Assembly (NCBI GenBank): GCA_010025475.1
Contig: RGTE01000045.1
Coordinates: 1 to 9,031, forward strand
Direction of reading: 5' to 3'
Source: Verrucomicrobiota bacterium
GTDB lineage: Bacteria; Verrucomicrobiota; Verrucomicrobiia; Methylacidiphilales; Verrucolacustridaceae
DNA length: 9,031 bases
Part shown: in pieces, positions 1 to 6,144 of the stretch
How positions within the stretch are numbered: the first letter of the stretch is position 1
Layout: each line of letters starts with the position of its first letter
The notes under the pieces: generated by a model
What the model saw: only the letters and a program-made list of their open reading frames with translations
Told to the model about the DNA's origin: nothing
Databases searched by the model: none
Position numbers and translations under genes: made by a program

Positions 1-531
1 GATGATGGGGTGGGAACGGCCGAGAAGTTCGAAGAGCCGGAAAAACGGCGGGGTGGCGGAGAAGGCGTCGTGGGTTTCGATCAGGATTTCGGTCTGCCAA
101 GAGTTTTTCTTTTTTTCCCCCTGCCACCAGTTGAGAACTTCGACGGCCTGCCGGTAGTTTTCGTCGCTGAGCGGGGTGCCCCAGGTGCCGCCTCCGAAGA
201 TGCGCAGGTAGGGAGTGCCGATCTCCTCGGCGAGTCGGGCGAAGGAGAGAAGGGCGGCGCGTCCGGCCTCGTTATCGCCGACGAGTTTGAAGGAGGTGCC
301 GAGGACCCGGGCGGGATGGCGGAAGAGGGAGGAACGGACCGCGGGTAGGCCGCCCGGTTGTTCCGTCAGATAGGCGGGGAGGTCGGTGCGGTTTTCGAGG
401 GAGCGCAGTTCAAGGCAGTCGATGGAGAACTGGTCGGCGAGGGCGAGAACCTGGGGGAGGGTGAGTTCCGTGCACCCCATGGTGGAGAAGCAGGTCAGGT
501 ACGAGCGGGCGGGATCACGTGGCGCGGTCAT
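1..531 (-). CDS. Sugar phosphate isomerase/epimerase-like TIM-barrel protein (C-terminus cut off by window edge)
   Basis: Reading leftward from ATG at 531-529 gives 177 codons with no stop before the window edge, so the C-terminal part is missing. The N-terminus (MTAPRDPARSYLTCFSTMGC, then LPQVLALADQFSIDCLELRS) has the first strand and helix of the xylose-isomerase-like/AP-endonuclease-2 TIM barrel (sugar phosphate isomerase/epimerase, IolE/IolI-type). Further matches are SFKLVGDNE near residue 80, YLRIFGGGTWG near 111-118 and a strand ending ILIETHDAF near 150-157, where such proteins carry metal-binding acidic and His residues. Family members isomerise or epimerise sugars, inositols or sugar acids; the substrate here cannot be read. 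No signal peptide is seen, so it is probably cytoplasmic. The start lies 17 nt inside the upstream dehydrogenase gene, and no clear Shine-Dalgarno precedes it, suggesting translational coupling. Fold assignment is fairly secure; function is open. Confidence 0.85.
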   Translation of the reverse strand, partial: MTAPRDPARSYLTCFSTMGCTELTLPQVLALADQFSIDCLELRSLENRTDLPAYLTEQPGGLPAVRSSLFRHPARVLGTSFKLVGDNEAGRAALLSFARLAEEIGTPYLRIFGGGTWGTPLSDENYRQAVEVLNWWQGEKKKNSWQTEILIETHDAFSATPPFFRLFELLGRSHPII

Positions 532-1537
532 AGACATCGAGCGTGATCTGGGATTCCAGCGGCTGGCCTTGGAGAAAACGGGAGAGATTTTCGATGGCGA
601 AGGAGGCGGTGTCCTGGCGGCGGTCCTTGGTGGGGCCAGCGATATGGGGCAGAAGGGCAATGTTGGGGATGCCGCGGAGGGGGGAGTCCTTGGGGAGCGG
701 CTCGGTTTCGTAGACATCGAGACCGATCTGGAGGTCGTTGAGACGGTCGCGGGCCACGCGGATGAGGGCGCCCTCGTCCACGACGGGGCCACGGCCGATG
801 TTAATGAAGGCGCCACCGGGTTGGATCGAGCGGAGGAGCTTTTCCGTGACGATGTGATGGTTTTTTGGCGTGTAGGGGGCGAGTTCGACGATGATGTCGT
901 GTTCCGTAAAAAGATGTTCGAGCGAGGGGGAGCGGGCGACGCCATATTTTTGGAAGACGGAATCCGGCACGCTCGGGGAGAAAGCGGAAATGGAGACATG
1001 GAAGGGGCGCAGGAGAGGAATCATTTCCTGGGCGATGGCGCCGAAACCGTGGAGACCGACGCTGCGGCAGAAGAGGCTCTGGGTGACGGTTTTCATTCCG
1101 TCCTTCCAGCCGCCGTCGCGGTGCATGGCGACGTTCCAGTATCCGGCCCGGCGCATCGCGGTGAGAATGAGGAGAAGGCCGCATTCGGAAATGGTGCGGC
1201 TGATGGCGTTGCCCCAGTTGGTGACGAGCAGGCCGTTTTCGATGAGCTTGCGCGGAACCAGCTTCTTCACGCTCCCGGCAAGATAGGCGACATAGCGCAG
1301 CTGGCCGGTTTGGCCGACGGGCAGGTCCTCGGGAAGGGGTGGGCAACCCCAGGCGCAGAGCAGGATTTCCGGCCGGTGTTCTTGGAGAATCGATTTCCAG
1401 GAAGAGGAATCGTTCAGGGGTAGGGGAATGGGAAGCTGACGGACGGGAAGGGCATCCAATTTGCCTTGAACCGGCGGAGGAAAGAAGTCCTTGGCCTCTT
1501 CCGAGGTAAGTGGCAACAGGATGACTGGCGCAGGCAT
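515..1537 (-). CDS. D-isomer-specific 2-hydroxyacid dehydrogenase family protein
   Basis: 340 aa from ATG 1537-1535. A TTG five codons upstream (1552) would also work, but ATG is preferred. It is an NAD(P)-dependent cytoplasmic oxidoreductase of the D-2-hydroxyacid dehydrogenase family, which interconverts 2-hydroxy and 2-keto acids. The nucleotide-binding motif GLHGFGAIAQ at 161-170 is GxGxxA rather than GxGxxG, a common variant. The catalytic triad is present: Arg249 in FINIGRGPVVDEGAL, Glu279 in DVYETEPL and His298 in LPHIAGPT. Residues 105-130 (TNWGNAISRTISECGLLLIL...) form the usual helix entering the cofactor domain. Length is normal. It is the first gene of a two-gene unit with the TIM-barrel gene and diverges from the sulfatases. 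Substrate is unknown; a sugar-acid intermediate fits the locus, but that is inference. It is not the usual short-chain (SDR) reductase for unsaturated uronates. Confidence 0.9.
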   Translation of the reverse strand: MPAPVILLPLTSEEAKDFFPPPVQGKLDALPVRQLPIPLPLNDSSSWKSILQEHRPEILLCAWGCPPLPEDLPVGQTGQLRYVAYLAGSVKKLVPRKLIENGLLVTNWGNAISRTISECGLLLILTAMRRAGYWNVAMHRDGGWKDGMKTVTQSLFCRSVGLHGFGAIAQEMIPLLRPFHVSISAFSPSVPDSVFQKYGVARSPSLEHLFTEHDIIVELAPYTPKNHHIVTEKLLRSIQPGGAFINIGRGPVVDEGALIRVARDRLNDLQIGLDVYETEPLPKDSPLRGIPNIALLPHIAGPTKDRRQDTASFAIENLSRFLQGQPLESQITLDVYDRAT

Positions 1538-1612
1538 CGTGTTATCATGCAACCGGTAGTCACAAAATCACGCCAAACCGGACCCATGAACCCGCCATCA
1601 GGTGATGCCAAA

Positions 1613-1632
1613 AAAGTTAACCAGTTAACTTT
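1613..1632. promoter_or_regulatory. Candidate operator: 20-bp inverted repeat
   Basis: Two 9-bp half-sites, AAAGTTAAC and GTTAACTTT, form a perfect inverted repeat around a 2-bp spacer (CA). Each half contains the self-complementary hexamer GTTAAC, so the site also reads as an 8-bp-phased direct repeat of AGTTAAC. It lies midway between divergent genes, a typical place for a dimeric repressor or activator site. No regulator gene is in the window, so the binding protein is unknown. It could be chance in an AT-rich stretch, but the exact symmetry makes that less likely. Confidence 0.5.
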
Positions 1633-1656
1633 ACTTCCCTCCTTGCGGGGGGCGTG

Positions 1657-1668
1657 CGAAAATTTTCG
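1657..1668. promoter_or_regulatory. 12-bp perfect palindrome next to sulfatase start
   Basis: CGAAAATTTTCG is perfectly self-complementary and ends one base before the proposed GTG start at 1670, where a ribosome-binding site would normally sit. It could be a second regulator site or a minor structural element. Evidence is symmetry and position only. Confidence 0.3.
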
Positions 1669-1669
1669 G

Positions 1670-3211
1670 GTGATTCGATCCTTGGCCCAAGTTTTGGCCT
1701 TATTCTGGTTGTGGCAGGCAACCGGGGTTTCGGCCCCCACAAAACCAAATGTTCTTTTTATCGCGGTGGATGATCTTAAGCCGATCCTTGGCTGCTTTGG
1801 GGATCCGGTGGCGAAGACCCCGAACCTGGACCGGTTGGCGGCCAGGGGAATGGTGTTTGAAAAGGCGTACGTGAACCAGGCGGTCTGCGCGCCCTCCCGC
1901 AACTCGCTTATGCTGGGAATCCGCCCGCAGAATCTCGGCCTCTACGACCTGCGAACCTATTTCCGGGACATCCCCGCCTACTCGAACGTGGTGACGATGG
2001 GGCAGACGTTCCGCAAGGCAGGGTATGAGGTGGAGGGGTTGGGGAAGATCTACCATCCCAACATGAACGACGAGCCGACCTGGTCGGTTCCGCACCAGGA
2101 ATTCAAAGGGGAGGTCTACGCGAATCCGGAGAACCGCTCGCCGGAAGGTAAAGGCAAGGGTGCGCCGACCGAGGCAGGGGAAGTGGAGGACGATTTCTAC
2201 ACCGACGGCAAAATCGCCGAAGAGGCGGTGGCACGGCTGAAAAAATTCCAAAAAAATCCGGACCAACCCTTTTTTCTGATGGTCGGCTTTCACAAGCCCC
2301 ACCTTCCGTTTGTGGCCCCCAAGAAGTATTGGGATCTCTACCGCCCGGCGGATTTTCAACTGGCCGGGTTCCGGACCGCTCCGGAGGGGGCTCCTTCCTA
2401 CGCCCCGACCACCTCCGGGGAAATCCTGAAATACCGGAACTTGCCGGTCGAGGAGTTGCCGTTTCCCGATGATTTCGCCCGGCATTTGATCCACGGCTAC
2501 TACGCCGCCACCAGTTTTTCCGACGCCCAGATCGGCAAGGTTCTTACGGCGCTTGAGGAGTCGGGGCTGGCAAAAAACACCGTGATTGTCGTCTGGGGGG
2601 ACCACGGCTGGCATCTGGGCGATCACGGTATGTGGTGCAAACACACCAACTATGAGCAGGCGACCCATGCGGCAATTCTCATGAGCGGGCCCGGAATCCC
2701 GGAGGGCCAGCGGACCCAATCCCTGATTGAGACCGTTGATCTTTATCCGACCCTGGTGGAGCTGGCGGGACTGCCCAAACCGGAGACGGGAATCGCCGGT
2801 CTGGAGTTGGATGGCAAAAGCCTCTTGCCGCTTTTCCAGGATCCGAAGAACAAGGTGAAGGATTATGTGTTCCACGCCTACCCCCGGTCGGAAAAGCCGG
2901 AGCAGGGGGCGAAGCGGAGACTGATCGGGAGGGCGGTCCGGGATGAGCGCTACCGCCTGGTGGAATGGAAACAGCCCGGCGAACCCGCAGACAAAGCCAC
3001 TCTCGAATTGTATGACTACGAGACCGATCCGCTCGAAAAGAAGAACCTCGCCCTGGAAAAACCGGAGATCGTGGCGAAATTAAGAGCCGTCCTGGCCAAA
3101 ATCCCCGAGGCCAAGCCCCAGCAGGGGGAGGAAGGTTCGCCGGAATCCGGTTACGAGAAGAAAGAGAAAAAAGAGAAGAAAAAGATGAAATCCAAGGACG
3201 ACGGGGAGTAA
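1670..3211 (+). CDS. Exported sulfatase, iduronate-2-sulfatase-like (formylglycine type)
   Basis: 513 aa from GTG 1670. This start gives a clean signal peptide (VIRSLAQVLALFWLWQATGVSA, about 22 residues, cleavage after VSA). ATG 1586 is in frame but would put 28 extra residues before it, and neither has a clear Shine-Dalgarno. It hydrolyses sulfate esters outside the cytoplasm. Seen: metal-binding VDDL (Asp34, Asp35); the C-x-P-x-R signature VCAPSR with Cys73 as the formylglycine precursor and Arg77; GLGKIYHP (Lys126, His129); FHKPHLPF (His208, Lys209, His211); and VWGDHGWHLGDHG (Asp311, His312) with Lys324 after it. The last two blocks resemble iduronate-2-sulfatase-like members. The tail is lysine-rich: nine Lys in the last 18 residues. 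It is followed 18 bp later by a second sulfatase. Maturation needs a formylglycine-generating enzyme (FGE or anSME), not in the window. Substrate position is unknown. Confidence 0.93.
   Translation: MIRSLAQVLALFWLWQATGVSAPTKPNVLFIAVDDLKPILGCFGDPVAKTPNLDRLAARGMVFEKAYVNQAVCAPSRNSLMLGIRPQNLGLYDLRTYFRDIPAYSNVVTMGQTFRKAGYEVEGLGKIYHPNMNDEPTWSVPHQEFKGEVYANPENRSPEGKGKGAPTEAGEVEDDFYTDGKIAEEAVARLKKFQKNPDQPFFLMVGFHKPHLPFVAPKKYWDLYRPADFQLAGFRTAPEGAPSYAPTTSGEILKYRNLPVEELPFPDDFARHLIHGYYAATSFSDAQIGKVLTALEESGLAKNTVIVVWGDHGWHLGDHGMWCKHTNYEQATHAAILMSGPGIPEGQRTQSLIETVDLYPTLVELAGLPKPETGIAGLELDGKSLLPLFQDPKNKVKDYVFHAYPRSEKPEQGAKRRLIGRAVRDERYRLVEWKQPGEPADKATLELYDYETDPLEKKNLALEKPEIVAKLRAVLAKIPEAKPQQGEEGSPESGYEKKEKKEKKKMKSKDDGE
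3155..3185 (+). repeat. 31-nt polypurine tract encoding lysine-rich tail
   Basis: An uninterrupted run of A and G built from GAA/AAG/AAA codons encodes most of the Lys/Glu tail of the first sulfatase. Such low-complexity purine runs are prone to slippage and can form triplex structures; no such effect is shown here. Confidence 0.7.
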
Positions 3212-3229
3212 CGTAAGGGAATTCGAGCG

Positions 3230-4573
3230 ATGAAAAAAATCACCATGCCGATGACTTTGGCGATGCTGGCCCTCCTGGCTTGGGCACGCGGGGCGGTGGA
3301 AACTTCCAAGGCGGAGAAACCGAATATCATCTTCATCCTGGCGGACGATCTGGGAATCGACTGTCTGTCCTGCTTCGGTTCCGACCAGCACAAGACCCCG
3401 CAACTGGATGCCTTGGCCGAAGGAGGGATGAAATTCACCCACACGTATGCCCTGCCGCTTTGCGGTCCCTCCCGCGCCACCATCCTGACGGGGCGTTACG
3501 TGTTCCGCACCGGAGCGACGAACCAGGACAAGACCGGTCAGTTCACCCCGGAGCAGGAAACGATGATGCCGAAGATCCTGAAACCGGAGGGCTATGTTTC
3601 GGCCATGATCGGGAAGTGGGGGCAGTTGCCGCTTACTCCATCCGATTTCGGCTTCGACGAGTATCTTACCTACAAGGGCAGCGGCATTTACTGGAACAGC
3701 CAGGCTTCCAAAGCGAAGCAGTACACGGTGGATGGAAAGCAGGTGGAACTGAAGGACAAGGAGTACATGCCGGACCTGATGCACCAGCGGGTGGTGGATT
3801 TCATCACCCGGAACCGGGAGAAGCCCTTCTACATCTATTATTCCCTTTCCAGCATCCACAACCCGATCCTCCCCACGCCCGACAGCAAACCGGATGCCAG
3901 TGCGAAGGAGCTGTTTGACGACAATATCGTCTACATGGACAAACTGGTGGGGAAGCTGGAAGAGGAGTTGAAGCGCCTCCAGCTCAGGGAAAAAACCCTG
4001 GTGCTTTTTGTCGGCGACAACGGTACCGCCAAGGGCGGGGCGGAGATCTCCACCGTGGGCGGCAAAAAAATTTACGGAGTTAAGGGTTCGATGAAGGAGG
4101 GGGGCAGCCTGGTGCCGATGATCGCGAGCTGGCCCGGCACCACGCCGCCAGGCAAGAGCTGTGCCGACCTGATCGATTTTTCCGATTTTGTGCCGACCTT
4201 CGCGGCGGCCGCCGGGGCCCGGTTACCCGCAAACGTGGCGATCGACGGGCAGAGCTTCCTTCCCCAAATCAAGGGGGAGAAGGGAACTCCCCGGGAGTGG
4301 GCTTTCGTCCAGCTGGCTCGGATGTGGTACGTTCGCGATTCGAATTGGAAGCTGAACGAAAAGGGTGAGCTCTACGACATGAGCGGGGCCCCGTTTGAGG
4401 AAAAGCCGGTTCCCGCAGATAGCCAGGATCCGGCCGCCGTGGCGGCGAGGTCGAAGCTCAAGGCAGCTCTGGACAAACTGAATCCCGCCGGGGGCATTCT
4501 CGACGACGGGGACGGCACCGGCCGCCATGCCGGCAAGAAAGACAAGAAGGGGGACGACGCGGGGGGCGACTAA
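3230..4573 (+). CDS. Exported arylsulfatase-like sulfatase with atypical GKWG motif
   Basis: 447 aa from ATG 3230, with a modest purine-rich site (AAGGGA) 9 nt upstream. An N-terminal signal peptide (MKKITMPMTLAMLALLAWA, cleavage near residue 19) points to the periplasm or outside. Sulfatase features: ILADDLG with Asp39/Asp40 as metal ligands; LCGPSR with Cys78 (formylglycine precursor) and Arg82; IGKW with Lys129; SIHNP with His210; VGDNGT with Asp263/Asn264; and VKGSMKEGG with Lys285. The usual GKWH-type His after Lys129 is replaced by Gly131 (GKWGQL), so one active-site residue is absent or supplied elsewhere. The C-terminal domain is normal until a charged tail (GKKDKKGDDAGGD). It probably shares a transcript with the upstream sulfatase and ends 3 bp from the opposing PL6 gene. 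It may act on a different sulfate position from its partner. Substrate unknown. Confidence 0.92.
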   Translation: MKKITMPMTLAMLALLAWARGAVETSKAEKPNIIFILADDLGIDCLSCFGSDQHKTPQLDALAEGGMKFTHTYALPLCGPSRATILTGRYVFRTGATNQDKTGQFTPEQETMMPKILKPEGYVSAMIGKWGQLPLTPSDFGFDEYLTYKGSGIYWNSQASKAKQYTVDGKQVELKDKEYMPDLMHQRVVDFITRNREKPFYIYYSLSSIHNPILPTPDSKPDASAKELFDDNIVYMDKLVGKLEEELKRLQLREKTLVLFVGDNGTAKGGAEISTVGGKKIYGVKGSMKEGGSLVPMIASWPGTTPPGKSCADLIDFSDFVPTFAAAAGARLPANVAIDGQSFLPQIKGEKGTPREWAFVQLARMWYVRDSNWKLNEKGELYDMSGAPFEEKPVPADSQDPAAVAARSKLKAALDKLNPAGGILDDGDGTGRHAGKKDKKGDDAGGD

Positions 4574-4576
4574 AGC

Positions 4577-6100
4577 CTACTCCTTGTCCTTCTTCTTTTT
4601 CTTCTTCTTTTTCTCGGCCTTGTCGTCGGCGGAGCCGGTGTCCTCCCGGTAGCAGGATTTGTCATCCTCGATGGAAAACTGACCGGCCTTGCGCAGGGCG
4701 ACCACCCAGGCGGGGCCCACTTCCTCGGGGGTGAGGGGTTTTTTGTTGCCGAGTTCGGAGGCTTCCGTCCAGCCGGAGGGAAGGGGCTCCTTCTTCAGGC
4801 CGGCTTCCGCGGGGGGATAGGCGCAAGTTCCCCCCAGCAGAACATTATTTTCGTACTGGTTGGGCGCGAGGTTCAGCTTGTCGAGCGGCGGAGCGGTGTC
4901 GGCCACCGTGCCGATGATGGATTCTCCCCCTGTGGGCCGGATGAAGCGGTTGTTTTTGATCCGGCAATTTTCGGGCAAGAGCACCAGCTGGTTTTCCGGC
5001 CAATGCTTTTTATATCCAAACCCCACTTCCAGATCGGCCCCGGTGTTGTTGGCGCAAGTGTTGCCGGTCAGCAGAAGATCCTTCACCGGGGGATATTTGG
5101 CCACGTTGACCTCGTCCCCTTCCTGTTTCTTCCCGCCCTTCTTCAGGTTGGGCTCGTAGCTGCCCGTCAGGGCAGATTGCGTGTACTCCCCGGTCTGGAT
5201 CCGGATGCCCCAGTCGCAGCCGGAAACATAATTTCCCTCCACGGTGTTGTTGAAGCCCGACATGCGCAGGCCCCCGGCTCCCGCAACGCCCTTACCCAGG
5301 ATGAGATTGTCTTTGACCTGGTTGTTGGCGCCCTGCCGGATATTCAGACATCCGCGCGTGCCGATGACGGTGTTGCTGAGAACCCGGTTGTGGTTCGATT
5401 TGAGGGAGAGGGTTTCCACGCCCTCCCCGTCGGCTCCGTCAAAAAGATTTCCCTCCACGAGGCAGTAGGCTCCATCCGGATCCTTGGGATCGAACTTGCC
5501 CGGCCCCCACATGCGGAGGATTTCCCGGCCGTTGGCCGAGGCATAGGGGATGTTCTTGAAGTAATTCCCGCGGACGGTGTTGGTGCGGCTGCCCTCGATG
5601 GCGTTGCCGACGAGGGGATGCAGGTTGTTCTTTCCCTTGAAGTAGCATTTCTCCAGCAGGTTGTTGTCGCCCTCAAAGAACACCCAGTAGTACTCATCCT
5701 CAAAGGAGGCCGGGTTGTAGTCCGCGATGGCGCAGTTGCGGACCGTGCCGTGGTTCGACTTGAAATGGATCACCGAGAACTTCTCGGTATCAATGCAGCC
5801 TTGGGTAAAATAGAGGCCATCCACGACCACGTGGGGGGCGTTGATCAGGAGGAACGAGGAGCCGGTCAGGAGGGTCTCTCCGGGGCTTTCCGCGCGGATT
5901 TCCAAGGGGGATTCTGGCGTGCCCCCGCGATCCACCCTGATCTCGGTGTTGGGCCAGTTGCCCTTGGCCAGGATAATGACGTCCCCCGGGGAGGCTGATT
6001 CCAGGGCCGGTTTCAGCGAGGCGGGGTTGGCCACGGGGATCTCGCGGGCCTGAAGGGAGGTGATTCCGGCAATCAGGGTGAGGAGGAGGGTTCGTTTCAT
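4577..6100 (-). CDS. Secreted polysaccharide lyase family 6 (chondroitinase B/alginate lyase-type) protein
   Basis: 507 aa from ATG 6100, preceded by AAAGGAAA at 5-nt spacing. The signal peptide is MKRTLLLTLIAGITSLQA (cleavage near residue 18). The body is a right-handed beta-helix of the chondroitinase-B type: opening SPGDVIILAKGNW (37-49) and VVVDGLYFTQG (91-101), then repeated N-x-(V/L)-x-x-N rungs such as NNLLEKCYFKGKNN and NTVRGNYF. PL6 enzymes cleave uronate-containing chains (alginate or dermatan sulfate) by beta-elimination. The base/acid pair appears as Lys234 and Arg255, exactly 21 residues apart as in known PL6 enzymes. Odd points: the Arg is followed by Gln256 instead of the usual His, and the metal-binding E-x-E is E226-G-V-E229. 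Residues 480-507 are a charged tail with eight consecutive Lys (497-504). It is the last gene of the minus-strand unit. Alginate versus sulfated glycan specificity cannot be decided. Confidence 0.9.
   Translation of the reverse strand: MKRTLLLTLIAGITSLQAREIPVANPASLKPALESASPGDVIILAKGNWPNTEIRVDRGGTPESPLEIRAESPGETLLTGSSFLLINAPHVVVDGLYFTQGCIDTEKFSVIHFKSNHGTVRNCAIADYNPASFEDEYYWVFFEGDNNLLEKCYFKGKNNLHPLVGNAIEGSRTNTVRGNYFKNIPYASANGREILRMWGPGKFDPKDPDGAYCLVEGNLFDGADGEGVETLSLKSNHNRVLSNTVIGTRGCLNIRQGANNQVKDNLILGKGVAGAGGLRMSGFNNTVEGNYVSGCDWGIRIQTGEYTQSALTGSYEPNLKKGGKKQEGDEVNVAKYPPVKDLLLTGNTCANNTGADLEVGFGYKKHWPENQLVLLPENCRIKNNRFIRPTGGESIIGTVADTAPPLDKLNLAPNQYENNVLLGGTCAYPPAEAGLKKEPLPSGWTEASELGNKKPLTPEEVGPAWVVALRKAGQFSIEDDKSCYREDTGSADDKAEKKKKKKKKDKE
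4587..4615 (-). repeat. 29-nt polypurine (coding strand) tract encoding poly-lysine
   Basis: The plus strand is an unbroken C/T run; the coding strand is AAG/AAA repeats giving the Lys-8 stretch at the end of the PL6 protein. Part of it is an exact mirror repeat (TCTTCTTTTTCTTCT on the plus strand). It is a candidate site for replication slippage or tail-length variation between strains. Confidence 0.7.
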
Positions 6101-6103
6101 GGG

Positions 6104-6111
6104 TTTCCTTT
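6104..6111 (-). promoter_or_regulatory. Ribosome-binding site of the PL6 gene
   Basis: The minus strand reads AAAGGAAA, with AAGGA 5 nt before the ATG. The context AAGGAAACCC-ATG-AAA is nearly the same as that of the upstream NTF2-like gene. It is one of the few clear Shine-Dalgarno sites in the window and supports the chosen start. The 44-bp gap to the upstream gene shows no hairpin terminator, so read-through into the lyase gene is expected. Confidence 0.65.
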
Positions 6112-6144
6112 GGGTGGGGTTGGATTGAACTTGGGAGAAGCGGG

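Larger units (their letters stand above)
1538..1669. promoter_or_regulatory. Divergent intergenic/promoter region between dehydrogenase and sulfatase genes
   Basis: About 130 bp separate the preferred starts of the two divergent genes. This is the only sizeable non-coding interval in the window, so promoters for both directions should lie here. Its middle (about 1608-1636) is markedly AT-rich in a GC-rich background and holds a 20-bp inverted repeat; a 12-bp palindrome abuts the sulfatase start. I cannot place convincing -35/-10 boxes in either direction. If the sulfatase instead starts at ATG 1586, part of this interval is coding. Confidence 0.6.

Noticed and set aside
386..1423. 345-aa plus-strand open frame
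   Set aside because: It lies antisense to the dehydrogenase, whose cofactor motif and catalytic Arg/Glu/His are intact. The plus-strand product has no recognisable motif and is a GC-driven shadow.
1596..1607. Small inverted repeat CATCA-GG-TGATG upstream of the larger palindrome
   Set aside because: Five-base arms are too short to claim as a site on their own.
1466..1669. Longer 5' end for the first sulfatase, starting at ATG 1466
   Set aside because: It would overlap the start of the divergent dehydrogenase gene by more than 70 bp and place an Arg-rich leader before the signal peptide. ATG 1586 is less unlikely but still not preferred.
1700..2875. 391-aa minus-strand open frame
   Set aside because: It is opposite the first sulfatase, with no family signature; the plus strand carries all sulfatase motifs.
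5003..5998. 331-aa plus-strand open frame
   Set aside because: It is antisense to the PL6 gene; its Val/Gly/Ala/Asp-rich sequence is typical of reverse-frame translation of a GC-rich gene.
6101..6144. Possible terminator between the NTF2-like and PL6 genes
   Set aside because: No stem with a following T-run can be formed in the 44-bp gap; the genes are most likely co-transcribed.
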